NCBI GenBank assembly: GCA_963728925.1 | Contig: CAVSMB010000013.1 | Coordinates: 1-64,000, forward strand | Reading direction: 5' to 3' | From: JBBPZA01 sp963728925 | Lineage (GTDB): Bacteria; Actinomycetota; Thermoleophilia; Solirubrobacterales; Solirubrobacteraceae | Length of the DNA stretch: 64,000 nucleotides | Part shown: piece after piece, positions 7,994-17,067 of the stretch | Position numbering within the stretch: position 1 is the first letter of the stretch | How the letters are laid out: each line of letters begins with the position of its first letter | Program-made: the position numbers and the translations under genes | Notes under the pieces: model-generated | What the model was told of the DNA's origin: nothing | What the model saw: the letters and a program-made list of their open reading frames with translations, nothing else | Databases searched by the model: none

Positions 7994-9408
7994 ATGACGC
8001 GCACCCAGCGCTGGACGCTCACCGTGGTCTGCGCGGCCACGGCCATGCTCATGCTCGACATCGCGGTGGTCAACACCGCCCTGTCGGCCATCGCCGCCGA
8101 CCTCGACACCGGCCTTTCGGGCCTGCAGTGGGTCGTCGACGCCTACAGCTCCCGCTCGCGGCCACGGTCATCACCGCCGGCGCGCTCGCCGACCGGTTCG
8201 GCCGTCGCCGGCTGTTCGGCCTCGGCCTCGGCATCTTCGTCGCCACCTCGCTGGTGTGCGCGGCGGCGCAGTCGATCACGATGCTCAACGTCTCGCGCGC
8301 CGCGCAGGGCATCGGCGCCGCGGTCATGTTCGCGGTCTCGCTGGCCGTGCTCTCGAACGCGTTCCCGCGTATGGAGGACCGCATCAAGGCGCTCGCCGCC
8401 TACGGGGCGACGATGGGCGGCTCCTTCGCGGTCGGGCCGCTGGTGGGGGGCGCGCTCACCTCCGCTCTCGACTGGCGGTGGATCTTCCTGATCAACCTGC
8501 CGCTCGGGCTGGCGTGCCTGTGGATCGTCCGCCGGTGGGTCGCCGAGTCGATGAATCCGCGGGCACCGCGGGTGGACCGTCCCGGCCTCGTCACCCTCAC
8601 AGGCGGCCTCTTCCTGCTCGTCTTCGCGCTGCTGCGCGGGAACGAGGACGGTTGGGCGAGCGCGACGATCCTCGCCTCGTTCGGCGGCGCGGCGGCCCTG
8701 CTGTTCGCCTTCGTCGCCGTCGAGGCACGCATCGCGCAGCCCATGCTCCCGCTGCGCTTCTTCCGCAACCCGTCGTTCACCGGCGCGCAGGTGGGAGCGT
8801 TCGGGATCTCCGCTTCGCTGTTCGCGGTGTGGCTGTACCTGACGCTCTACCTGCAGCAGATCCTGGGGTTGTCGGCGATAGAGGCCGGCCTCGTGTACGT
8901 GCCCGGCACGATGCTCAACTTCTTCGTCGCCGGCGCCACGGCGTCCGTCGGCCAGAAGGTCTCCGCGCGCGTGCTGACCTCGGTCGGGCTGGCGCTGATC
9001 GGCGGCGGCCTGGCGCTGCTGACGATCGTGGGAGTGGACTCGTCGTGGTGGCTGTTCCTGCCCGGTCTGCTCGTCGCGATGCTCGGCACCGGCATGGTCA
9101 ACCCGTCGGTCAGCCAGGTCGCGCTGAGCTCGGCTCCGCCCGAGCAGAGCGGCCTCGCCGCGGGCGTCAACGACATGTTCCGCCAGGCCGGCATCGCGGT
9201 CGGCGTCGCCGCCCTCGGCGCGCTCGTCCCGGCGGGCGCGGCCCTGGGCGACGGCTCCCCGCAGTCCTACGTCGACGGCCTCCACGACGCCCTGTGGGTC
9301 GGCGCCGTGCTGGCCTTCGCGGCGGCCGCCGCCACGGCGCTGCTCATCCGCGCTCCCCGTCGAGACGCCGCGGCGCTGGCCGCCGACGCCGCGCTCGAGC
9401 CGGCGTGA
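7994..9408 (+). pseudogene. DHA2-type MFS drug exporter with a single-base frameshift
   Basis: Two overlapping frames together encode a 14-TM EmrB/QacA-type exporter. The first ends in LQWVVDAY at about 8146, and the second resumes with LPLAATVITAGALADRFGRR from 8149. Between them two bases stand where a codon is expected (normally Thr in AYTLPLAA), so one base is missing at about 8147. Everything downstream is intact: motif A (ADRFGRRRLFG), motif C-like glycines and the C-terminal TM segments. The change is either a real inactivating mutation or a sequencing error. A ribosome site (cgaggagcgaaagga) precedes the ATG. Confidence 0.8.
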
Positions 9409-9412
9409 CCTC

Positions 9413-10726
9413 CTAGCCCTCCCGGGCCCTCCTGATCTGCTCGAGGCGCTCGCGCAGGTCGGCCTCGGCATCGTCGGGGTCGTAGAAGCGCGTGCCGGCG
9501 AGCGCCTCGGGCAGGAGCTCCTGGGCGGAGAGGTGGCCCGGGTTGCCGTGCGGGTAGTCGTAGCCCTGGCCACGGCCGAGCTGCGCGGCGCCCGGGTAGG
9601 CCGCCGACTGCAGGTAGGGCGGCGGCGGCTGGGCGCCGTGCTCGCGGACCTGCGCGGTGGCGGCGTCCAGCGCGCGGTAGGCGGCGTTGGACTTCGGCGC
9701 CAGCGCGAGGTAGACCGCGGCCTGGGCCAGGGCGAACCGGCACTCGGGCAGGCCGACGTGCTCGACCGCGCCGGCCGCCGCGACGGCGAGCCCGAGTGCG
9801 CGCGGGTCGGCGTTGCCGATGTCTTCGGAGGCGAGCACGATCATGCGCCGCACGATGAAGCGAGGGTCCTCGCCGCCCTCGAGCATCACCGCGAGGTAGT
9901 AGAGCGAGGCGTCGGGGTCAGAGCCGCGCGTGGACTTGATCCACGCCGAGATGAGGTCGTAGTGCTGATCGCCGGCCTTGTCGTAGCGCAGGGCCTTGCG
10001 CTGCATGGCGTCCTCGGCCTGCTCGAGGGTGACCGCTCCGGGCGTCGCCGTCCCGCACGCGAGGTCGAGCGCGGCCAGCGCGGCCCGGGCGTCGCCGTTG
10101 GCGCGGCCGGCGATGAACTCGAGCACCTCGTCGCCGACCGCGGCGGCCTCGCACTCGCCGCGCTGCAGGGCACGGCGCAGGAGGAGCAGCACGTGCTCGG
10201 TGGTCAGCGGCCGCAGCTCGTAGACCTGGGCGCGCGAGAGCAGCGCGGAGTTGAGCTCGAAGTAGGGGTTCTCGGTCGTCGCTCCGACGAGCGTCACGAG
10301 GCCCTCCTCCACGGCGGGCAGCAGCGCGTCCTGCTGGGCCTTGTTGAAGCGGTGGATCTCGTCGAGGAAGAAGATCGTCGGCTCGCCCGACGACGTGCGC
10401 CGGTGAGCGGCCCGCTCGATCACCGCGCGCACCTCGGCGCGTCCGGCCTCGACCGCGCTGGCCTCCTCGAACGCCGCGCTGGCGTTCGCGGCCACGATCC
10501 GCGCGAGGGTCGTCTTCCCGCTGCCGGGCGGCCCGTGGAGGATCATCGAGTGCGGCCGGCCCTCCTCGATCGCGCGGCGCAGGGCCGAGCCGGGTGCGAG
10601 CAGGTGCTCCTGGCCGACGACTTCGTCGAGCGAGGTGGGGCGCATGCGCACGGCCAGCGGCCCCTCGGCCGGCGGAACCGGAGTGCGGCCGCGAGGGGCC
10701 TCGGCGGGCTCGAAGAGCCGTTCCAT
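9413..10726 (-). CDS. rarA: Replication-associated recombination protein A (MgsA/RarA AAA ATPase)
   Basis: A 437-residue clamp-loader-like AAA+ ATPase. It has Walker A GPPGSGKT (residues 65-72), Walker B FFLDEIHRFNKAQQDALLP (from residue 119) and sensor-1 GATTENPYFELN. The C-terminal MgsA domain includes DPDASLYYLAVMLEGGEDPRF, EDIGNADPRAL, and the terminal YPHGNPGH and DPDDAEADLRERLE stretches. Length matches the family. The start is the ATG at 10726, since the frame upstream is only an overlap with chrA. RarA acts at stalled replication forks. It converges with the MFS gene, with 4 bp between the stop codons. Confidence 0.95.
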   Translation of the reverse strand: MERLFEPAEAPRGRTPVPPAEGPLAVRMRPTSLDEVVGQEHLLAPGSALRRAIEEGRPHSMILHGPPGSGKTTLARIVAANASAAFEEASAVEAGRAEVRAVIERAAHRRTSSGEPTIFFLDEIHRFNKAQQDALLPAVEEGLVTLVGATTENPYFELNSALLSRAQVYELRPLTTEHVLLLLRRALQRGECEAAAVGDEVLEFIAGRANGDARAALAALDLACGTATPGAVTLEQAEDAMQRKALRYDKAGDQHYDLISAWIKSTRGSDPDASLYYLAVMLEGGEDPRFIVRRMIVLASEDIGNADPRALGLAVAAAGAVEHVGLPECRFALAQAAVYLALAPKSNAAYRALDAATAQVREHGAQPPPPYLQSAAYPGAAQLGRGQGYDYPHGNPGHLSAQELLPEALAGTRFYDPDDAEADLRERLEQIRRAREG

Positions 10727-10749
10727 CGTCTCTGAGTATCGCGCCCCCG

Positions 10750-11949
10750 TCAGGACGGCAGCGACGCGCCGGCGAGCGCGAGCCCCGCCCCGACGGCCCC
10801 GGCCGCCAGCAGGGTGAGCACGACGCCGCGGCGCAGGGCGAACAGGGCGACCACCGCGGCGGCGAGCAGCGCGAACTGCCACGGCTCCTCCAGGGCGAGC
10901 GCGAGCGGGACGGCGGCACCGAGGATCGCACCGATCGCCGCAGGCCCAGCTCCGCCGAGGAAGGCGCCGACCCCCTCGCTGCGGCGCAGCCGGTCGAAGC
11001 GCCGTGCGCCGAGGAGGATGAAAGAGAAGGACGGGGCGAAGGCCACCGCAGCGGCGAGCAGCGCGCCGCCGACGCCCGCGGCCGCGTAGCCGACGACCGC
11101 GACGGTGTGGACGACCGGCCCCGGCGTGACCTGCCCGAGGGCGACGGCGTTGAGGAACTGGCCGCTCGTCATCCAGTGGTAGTGGTCGACGGCGTCGGCC
11201 TGCATGAGCGGGATGATCACGAAGCCGCCGCCGTAGGACAGCGCGCCGACCTTCAGCGCGACCCACGCGAGCGCCCCGAGCCCGCCGGTGGCCGTCGCGC
11301 CGGCGGCGAGCAGCGGCCAGGCGTGCAGGCCGGCAGCGGGGGTACCCGGGGGCCGGCGCCTCCGGGCGGTCCGCCGCCACACGACCTCGACGAGCCCGCA
11401 GGCGGCCAGCAGCAGCACGAGCCACGGGCCGACGCTGGCGGCGGCGAGCGCCCCGAGAAGCACGTAGACGACCCACCGCGCCCGCGCGCCACGCACCCTC
11501 TCGCCGGCCCTCGCCCGCGACCAGCTCGCCGGCAACAGGTCGGCCCCCGCCCGCAGCGCGACGGCGGCGACCGCCGCGCCCGCCCCGGCGCCGGCGCCCT
11601 GGACCCACGCGGGCGGTGAGCCCTCGAGGAACAGCGCGGCGAGCGCCACGATGAGGATGAAGCCCGGAAGGATGAACCCGGCCCCGCCCACCAGCGCGCC
11701 GGGCACGCCGCCCACCCGCCACGCGCAGAAGATCGCCAGCTGGGTCGACGCCGGTCCCGGCAGGAGGTTCATCGCGGCGACGGCGTCCTCGAACTCCTGC
11801 GGCGCGAGCCACCTTCGTCGCTCCACCACGAGGCCGCGAAGCAGCGCGATGTGGGCCGGCGGGCCGCCGAACCCGATGCAGCCGATCCGCGTCCACTCCC
11901 GCGCCACCTCGCCCAGCGACGGCGCGGGACCCTGTCCTACTGCTTCCAC
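10750..11949 (-). CDS. chrA: Chromate transporter, two-domain ChrA family
   Basis: A 399-residue membrane protein with two CHR modules. The N-terminal module carries IGCIGFGGPPAHIALL and NLLPGPASTQLA; the C-terminal module carries KVGALSYGGGFVIIPLMQ and ALGQVTPGPVVHTV, the usual paired FGGP and TPGP motifs. About 12 hydrophobic helices fit the fused long-chain type. The GTG at 11949 is chosen because it gives the expected N-terminus and overlaps the end of the upstream FHA-PrsW gene by 13 bp, implying translational coupling. The family extrudes chromate with protons; chromate specificity here rests on family membership only. Confidence 0.85.
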   Translation of the reverse strand: MEAVGQGPAPSLGEVAREWTRIGCIGFGGPPAHIALLRGLVVERRRWLAPQEFEDAVAAMNLLPGPASTQLAIFCAWRVGGVPGALVGGAGFILPGFILIVALAALFLEGSPPAWVQGAGAGAGAAVAAVALRAGADLLPASWSRARAGERVRGARARWVVYVLLGALAAASVGPWLVLLLAACGLVEVVWRRTARRRRPPGTPAAGLHAWPLLAAGATATGGLGALAWVALKVGALSYGGGFVIIPLMQADAVDHYHWMTSGQFLNAVALGQVTPGPVVHTVAVVGYAAAGVGGALLAAAVAFAPSFSFILLGARRFDRLRRSEGVGAFLGGAGPAAIGAILGAAVPLALALEEPWQFALLAAAVVALFALRRGVVLTLLAAGAVGAGLALAGASLPS

Positions 11950-13697
11950 CAGTCGCGCGGCCGGGGAGAGGGGAGAGCGGGCGGCGCAAGGGTCGCCGGG
12001 GCGGGCATCGGCGGCGGGGCCGGCAAAGGAGCAGCGGAGGCGGCGTATGCCGGCGCCCCGCCGTACTGCGGCGCTCCCACGGGCTGCGGCGTTCCGGGCG
12101 GATACCCGACCGGCGTCCGGAAGGCGACCGCCGGCAGGAAGGCGAGCGGGCCGAGGCGCGCGCGCAGGTCGCGGAAGGCGCGCTCGTAGCGCAGGTGGCG
12201 CTCGGCGCTTCGCGCGTCCCAGGGCAGCAGTCCGCGGGCGATGCGCTCGCGCAGGAACGCGAGCTCGCTGCCGGCCTGGTGGAAGGCGCGGCGCAGCCGC
12301 CGGCCCGGCTTGCCACCCTCGTCGCGCGCCTCGCGAAGCGCGAGCTTGCGCAGCCGCCCGTCGGTCAGCACCCACAGCTCGTTCGCGGTCAGCGCGCCCT
12401 GCCCGACGTCGTAGGCCAGGTACTGGCCGATCGTCCGCCGCTCACGCGCGAGCGTCCCCCGGATAACGAAGAGCAGCCCGATGAACAGCGGCACGAGCAC
12501 GAACAGGTAGACCGCGAGGAAGGCGGCGCCGAACACCGCCGAGGTGTTCCACAGGCTGTGGAGGAACATCGCGGCGAGCAGGCCGAGGACCGGCGCCCAC
12601 ACCTGCGTCGAGCGCCTGGTCGACTGACTGGCGATCCCGAGCCCGATCCCGGTCATCGAGGTGAAGAGCGGATGGGCGAAGGGCGAGAAGATCCCGCGCA
12701 CGATGAACGTGCCGAGCGAGACGCCGATGTCGTCGGCGCTGAGCAGATGGCCGTCGCTGAGGTCCTCCATGATCCCGCGCCCGTAGTACAGGACGTTCTC
12801 GGTCGCCGCGAAACCCAGCCCGACGATCGCCGCGTAGACGATCCCGTCGAGCACCCCGTTGAACTCGTCGCGGAAGCGCCGGTAGATGATGATGAGGACG
12901 AGGCCCTTGGCTCCCTCCTCGACCACCGGCGCCGAGATCGAGAAGCCGTAGAGCTCGCCGACGTCCTTGCCGAACGCGTCGGCGACCACGATCTCGCCCA
13001 CCGAGTTCAGCAGCAGCGCGATGAATACCGCGATGCACGCGCCCCAGAAGAAGGTGAGCACGATCATCCACGTCGGCTCGCGCTCGTTGCGGTCGACCCA
13101 CAGCACGAGCGCGAGGTAGAACGGCACGGGCAGGAAGGCGATGCAGACGGCCACTGCGAAGGCCACGGGCCCGGTCTCCACGCCGATCAGCAGCAGGGTG
13201 ATCCCGCCCAGCGCGCCGAAGAGCAGGATCGCCCCGATCTTCAGGGCGTTGCCGATCTGGCGGTCGGTGCCCGCCGGCGAGGGCGCCTGCGCCCTCGCCG
13301 GCGGCGGGCGCATGCGGGCGATGCTTGAGATCTGGGACGCGGTCCGCCGCAGTCCGCTCTCGGTCGGCGGGTCCGACACCTGCGCGGCCCCCGCGGCCGC
13401 CCCGCCGTCCGGCGCAAGCTCGAGCACCGAGTCGCCGATCCAGAGCCGCTCGTCGCCGCGCAGCGCCACCGGGCCGTCCAAGCGTGCGCCGTTGACCCAC
13501 GTGCCGTTGCTCGAGCCCTGGTCGGCCAGCACGATGCGCCCGTCGTCCTGCACGGTGAGCCTCGCGTGCAGGCGCGAGGCCTTGGGGTCGTGGAGGACCA
13601 CGTCGGACTCGCGGCTGCGCCCGATGCTCAGCTCCGTTCCCGCGCCGAGGAGGACGACCTTGCCGGCATCCGTGCCCGACGCGATCGTCATCCGCAT
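11937..13697 (-). CDS. FHA domain-PrsW intramembrane protease fusion
   Basis: A 586-residue protein. Residues 15-97 form a forkhead-associated domain (GTELSIGRSRESDVVLHD, SRLHARL, DQGSSNGTWVNG) that would bind phosphothreonine. A linker (100-148) leads to about eight membrane helices (150-410). These carry the PrsW (M82) active-site elements: EEGAK (Glu260-Glu261), the ATEN segment (Glu300-Asn301), HPLFTSMTG (His342) and HSLWN (His380). The C-terminus is cytoplasmic with a Pro/Ala-rich tail. PrsW cleaves anti-sigma factors within the membrane. The fused FHA domain suggests that phosphorylation recruits the substrate or activates cleavage, which is inference. The start ATG at 13697 lies 79 bp from the divergent DUF1385 gene. 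Confidence 0.85.
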   Translation of the reverse strand: MRMTIASGTDAGKVVLLGAGTELSIGRSRESDVVLHDPKASRLHARLTVQDDGRIVLADQGSSNGTWVNGARLDGPVALRGDERLWIGDSVLELAPDGGAAAGAAQVSDPPTESGLRRTASQISSIARMRPPPARAQAPSPAGTDRQIGNALKIGAILLFGALGGITLLLIGVETGPVAFAVAVCIAFLPVPFYLALVLWVDRNEREPTWMIVLTFFWGACIAVFIALLLNSVGEIVVADAFGKDVGELYGFSISAPVVEEGAKGLVLIIIYRRFRDEFNGVLDGIVYAAIVGLGFAATENVLYYGRGIMEDLSDGHLLSADDIGVSLGTFIVRGIFSPFAHPLFTSMTGIGLGIASQSTRRSTQVWAPVLGLLAAMFLHSLWNTSAVFGAAFLAVYLFVLVPLFIGLLFVIRGTLARERRTIGQYLAYDVGQGALTANELWVLTDGRLRKLALREARDEGGKPGRRLRRAFHQAGSELAFLRERIARGLLPWDARSAERHLRYERAFRDLRARLGPLAFLPAVAFRTPVGYPPGTPQPVGAPQYGGAPAYAASAAPLPAPPPMPAPATLAPPALPSPRPRDWWKQ

Positions 13698-13776
13698 GGG
13701 GCGCGAGTGTACGCGCCCCGTAGCATTGGCCCGGTGAGCGACCGAGGGGCGCAGGACGAGGCGGTCGAGGTGCTCG

Positions 13777-14565
13777 GTGGCTGAGGGCGACAAGCTGCGC
13801 CTCGGAGGCATGGCCCTGGGCAACGGCCTGCTCGTGCACGGCCCCACGCACTGGGCGGCGGCGGTGCGTGCGAAGGACGGATCGATCCGGCTGGCCTCGG
13901 GGCCCAAGCCGCGCGTGCGTGGTGTCGACAACGCGCCCGGGGCGCGGGGTGTCGCGCGCCTCGGGGAGGCTTTCGCGGTCATCCCGCTCGTCAAGCGTGC
14001 GCTGCCCGAGGCGCGGCTCCCCTTCCAGAGCGGTGGCGTGCTCGCCGCCGCCGCGGGCACGATGGCGGCCGGCACCCTGCTCAGGCGGCGGGCGGGCGCG
14101 CCCGGCGAGGTCGCCGCGGCGGCGCTGTCCCTGCTGCCGGCGATCGTCGCGCTGCGCGGCGGCGACCTGGCCGCCTACCACGGCGTGGAGCACAAGGCGA
14201 TCGCCGCCTACGAGCAGGACGCCGACGCGGCCGACGCGGCGAAGGAGCACGAGCGCTGCGGATCGCACCTGGTCGTCCCGCTCATGGTGTCCAACGTCGC
14301 AGGCGTCGCGCTGCTCAAGCGCGCCGTCGAGCGACCAGGCCCCGTGGCCGGCGGCGCGGTCGCGCTCGCCTCGATCGGCGCCGCGGTCGAGGTCTTCGCC
14401 TGGTCCGAGCGCCACGCCGGCACGCGCACGGCACGCGCGTTGCGCCGGCCGGGCTTCGAGCTCCAGCGGGCGATGGGGACGCGCGAGCCGAGCGAGGAGC
14501 AGCTCGAGGTGGGCCGCGCCGCGCTCGCGGAGATCCTGCGCGCCGAGGGTGCGAGCGCCGGCTGA
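13777..14565 (+). CDS. DUF1385 family membrane protein
   Basis: A 262-residue protein starting at a GTG. The family signatures RLGGMALGNGLLVHGPTHW (residues 8-26), AAYHGVEHKAIAAYE (about 130-145) and HERCGSHLVVPLMVSNVAG (about 157-175) are present; the His/Glu/Cys residues suggest a metal site. Hydrophobic helices flank these motifs. DUF1385 proteins are annotated as possible metal-dependent enzymes, but no reaction is established. The stop codon overlaps the ATG of the next gene by one base, so the two are translationally coupled. Confidence 0.85.
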   Translation: MAEGDKLRLGGMALGNGLLVHGPTHWAAAVRAKDGSIRLASGPKPRVRGVDNAPGARGVARLGEAFAVIPLVKRALPEARLPFQSGGVLAAAAGTMAAGTLLRRRAGAPGEVAAAALSLLPAIVALRGGDLAAYHGVEHKAIAAYEQDADAADAAKEHERCGSHLVVPLMVSNVAGVALLKRAVERPGPVAGGAVALASIGAAVEVFAWSERHAGTRTARALRRPGFELQRAMGTREPSEEQLEVGRAALAEILRAEGASAG

Positions 14566-15659
14566 TGGCCACCGCCACGCGATCCCGGCTCGCCACCGAC
14601 ACCTTCCGCCTGCCCGTCGAGCGGATCCGCTCGGGCTACTACTCCGACGCCTACTTCAACCACACCAAGACGCTGCTCGAGCAGGACGGGCGGCTCGTCT
14701 CCGTGCGCATGCAGGCCTTCCAGAAGAACGACTCGCTGCTGGGCGGCATCGACGAGGCGATCGCCGTCCTGCGCGTGGGGACCGGCGAACGGGCGGCCGA
14801 CGGATCGTGGAAGGACGGCTGGGAGCGCCTCGACGTGCGCGCGCTCTACGAGGGCGACCCGGTGGCGCCCTACGAGCCCCTGCTCACGATCGACGGGCCC
14901 TACCACCTCTTCGCCCACCTGGAGACGGTCTATCTCGGGTGCATGGCGCGGCGCACGCTGGTCATGCGCAACGTCGCCGAGGTCGTGCTGGCGGCCAACG
15001 GCAAGCCGATCTTCTACTTCCCCGCCCGCCACGACCATTGGCTCGTCCAGACCGGCGACGGGTGGGCGGCGCACGTGGCCGGAGCCATCGGCGTATCCAC
15101 CGACGCGCAGGCCTCGTGGTGGGGCGGACGCGGGATCGGAACGGTGCCCCACGGCCTGATCGCCGCCTACGACGGCGACACGGTGGTGGCCTCGCGGAAG
15201 TTCGCCGAGCGCTTCGCCGGCGAGATGACGATCACCGTGCTCGTCGACTTCACCAACGACTCGCTGACGACCGCGGTCGCTGTGGCCGACGCGCTGGGCG
15301 ACGACCTCTGGGGCGTGCGCCTGGACACCTCCGAGACGCTGGTCGACCGCGGGCTGTGGGACGAGATCGGCAGCTTCCGCCCGACCGGAGTCAACCCGCG
15401 GCTCGTCGAGAAGGTCCGCGCCGCGCTGGACGCCGCCGGCCATCAGCGCGTGAAGATCGTCGCCTCGGGCGGCTTCGACGCGGAGCGCATCCGCCGCTTC
15501 GAGGCCGAAGCGGTTCCGGTGGACGCCTACGGCGTGGGCTCCTCGCTGATCCGCGGGAGCAACGACTTCACCGCCGACGTCGTGATGGTCGACGGCCACC
15601 CGCGGGCGAAGGCCGGCCGAGGCGTCGTGCGCAGCGACCGGCTCGAGCGGGTGGAGTAG
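14565..15659 (+). CDS. Nicotinate phosphoribosyltransferase-like protein
   Basis: A 364-residue type-II phosphoribosyltransferase. It has SGYYSDAYFNHTKTLLEQ at the N-terminus (the NAPRTase start pattern), FAHLETVYLGCMARRT (about 122-137), the conserved His of GTVPHGLIAAYDGD, and the barrel strands VDFTNDS, GVRLDTSE, VKIVASGGFDAERI and DAYGVGSSLI. These are typical of nicotinate/quinolinate phosphoribosyltransferases, which make nicotinate mononucleotide for NAD salvage. It is shorter than classical PncB (about 400-450 residues). Substrate choice between nicotinate and a relative cannot be settled by inspection. It is coupled to the DUF1385 gene by a 1-bp overlap and ends in a strong hairpin. 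Confidence 0.8.
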   Translation: MATATRSRLATDTFRLPVERIRSGYYSDAYFNHTKTLLEQDGRLVSVRMQAFQKNDSLLGGIDEAIAVLRVGTGERAADGSWKDGWERLDVRALYEGDPVAPYEPLLTIDGPYHLFAHLETVYLGCMARRTLVMRNVAEVVLAANGKPIFYFPARHDHWLVQTGDGWAAHVAGAIGVSTDAQASWWGGRGIGTVPHGLIAAYDGDTVVASRKFAERFAGEMTITVLVDFTNDSLTTAVAVADALGDDLWGVRLDTSETLVDRGLWDEIGSFRPTGVNPRLVEKVRAALDAAGHQRVKIVASGGFDAERIRRFEAEAVPVDAYGVGSSLIRGSNDFTADVVMVDGHPRAKAGRGVVRSDRLERVE

Positions 15660-15688
15660 GCGGCGCGCTTCCGCGGAAGCACGCCGCC
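15659..15688 (+). terminator. Hairpin terminator after the phosphoribosyltransferase gene
   Basis: A near-perfect 14-bp stem (ggcggcgcgcttcc / ggaagcacgccgcc, one mismatch) lies right at the stop codon. It has no T-run, as is usual in high-GC actinobacteria. Confidence 0.7.
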
Positions 15689-15721
15689 GGGCGTCTACAG
15701 GGGCGACGAGGGGGGGACGCC

Positions 15722-16311
15722 TCACCCCAGCTCGTCCAGCCGCCGAGTCAGGTCGAGGCGCGCCGTGCCCTGCGCCGGCGCGAGCTCCAGCGCGCGGCGG
15801 TAGGCCGCCCGCGCCTCCTCGGGACGGCCCGCGCGCCGCATCAGCTCGAGGGCCCGGACCGCTCGAAGCGCAGCGCCCGTTCCAGCAGCCCGGCGGCCTC
15901 GCGCACCGTGGCGCGGTCATAGCGCGAGCGATCCTGCTCCTCGAGGGGCACCGTCCGGCCCGTCGCGTCGACCCGAGCGAGACGCCGCGCGTCGTGGGCG
16001 AGCACGAGCGCGGCGAGCCCGAGCGCCTCGGGCTCGGCCGGCAGCAGGATGGCGATCAGCCGGGCCAGGCGCACCGCCTCGTCGCACAGCTCCGCCCGCA
16101 CGCGGTCCGCGCCGGAGGTCGCCGCGTGCCCTTCGGTGAAGATGAGGTAGACGACCCCGAGGCCTGCCTCGAGGCGGTCGGGCATGCGCTCGGGTGGAGG
16201 CACGGCGAACGGGATCCCGCTGTCGCGGATCTTGCGCTGGGCGCGGACGAGTCGCTGCGCAAGCGTCGCCTCGGGCACGAGGAACGCGCGGGCGATCTCG
16301 GCGGTCTGGTC
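15722..16311 (-). pseudogene. ECF sigma factor (DUF6596 type), N-terminus deleted
   Basis: From the junction at about 16312 the minus strand reads AEIARAFLVPEATLAQRLVR and then ERMPDRLEAGLGVVYLIFTEGH. This is the sigma region 4 end and the DUF6596 C-terminal extension of the RNA polymerase sigma-24 family whose genes usually follow a YCII gene. Sigma region 2 and most of region 4 are absent. A second break near 15840 shifts the frame from LLERALRFERSG to the TPR-like tail (RAGRPEEARAAYRRAL, LDLTRRLDELG, stop at 15722). Two deletions make this clearly non-functional. Confidence 0.75.
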
Positions 16312-16532
16312 TCGGCGAACGGCCCGTCGGTGAGGAGGCGCTCGCCGCTACGGCGACGCAGCGAGGTCGCTCGCGCCGTCCCGTGGAGGGCTGCGCTGCT
16401 GAGCTTCTCCAGGCCAAGCTCACCGATGCGGTCGTTGAACGCCTGATGGGCTTCCGCGCTGGCGTCCCAGTCGGGGTCGCCGGGGCCGGCGTCGGGCGAG
16501 ACATCGGCGTACAGGAGGACGGCGTACTGCAT
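16312..16532 (-). pseudogene. YCII-domain protein fused out of frame to the sigma remnant
   Basis: The ATG at 16532 begins MQYAVLLYADV, and the fragment ends in LLTDGPFAET, the conserved YCII/DGPF segment. Immediately after this the DNA switches to the interior of the sigma factor gene in another frame. Normal YCII proteins of this class are about 110-140 residues; here only about 73 remain. One deletion has therefore removed the end of YCII and the start of the adjacent sigma gene. Confidence 0.75.
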
Positions 16533-16656
16533 GGTGAGCTCCTTCTGTCGTGCGGTGACCACCACCGCATCACCCATACGTGTCATGAGGGTCGCGAGAA
16601 TCGACATGGCCGGCAACCCGGACCGTGGATCGCGACCATCTACACTCCGCGCCCGC

Positions 16657-17067
16657 ATGTTCGCCGCCATCGACCACGTCGGCGTCGCCGTCCGCTCGCT
16701 CGACGAGGGGCTCGAGCTCTACGAGGGCGTCCTGCGCCTCGAGCTCGTCCATCGCGAGGTCGTCGAGGAGCAGGGCGTGGAGGCCGGGCTGCTCGACGTG
16801 GGCGAGAGCCACGTGGAGCTCCTGGCGCCGCTCGGCGACGACACGCCGGTGGGGCGTCACCTCGCCAAGCGCGGTCCCGGCCTGCACCACGTCGCCTACC
16901 GGGTCGACGACATCAACCGCACGCTCGCCGAGCTCAACGACGAAGGGGTCCGCATGATCGACGAGGTGGCCAGGCGCGGCATCCGCAACTCGCTCGTGGC
17001 CTTCATGCACCCCGCCGCCACCGGCGGGGTCCTCACCGAGATCGTCCAGCCCGCGGAGGGCCACTGA
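16657..17067 (+). CDS. Methylmalonyl-CoA epimerase
   Basis: A 136-residue VOC-fold enzyme. It has IDHVGVAVRSLDEGLELYE at the N-terminus (metal His), the segment VELLAPLGDDTPVGRHL, GLHHVAYRVDDI (second metal His) and a C-terminal HPAATGGVLTEIVQ (Glu ligand). This arrangement matches the bacterial epimerases that interconvert the 2R and 2S forms of methylmalonyl-CoA in propionyl-CoA metabolism. ATG 16657 gives the canonical start. The stop overlaps the next ATG by 1 bp. Confidence 0.9.
   Translation: MFAAIDHVGVAVRSLDEGLELYEGVLRLELVHREVVEEQGVEAGLLDVGESHVELLAPLGDDTPVGRHLAKRGPGLHHVAYRVDDINRTLAELNDEGVRMIDEVARRGIRNSLVAFMHPAATGGVLTEIVQPAEGH

Noticed and set aside
9413..12316. A 967-residue protein combining chrA-region sequence with RarA
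   Set aside because: The upstream part is the wrong frame of chrA; RarA has its own ATG at 10726 and normal family length.
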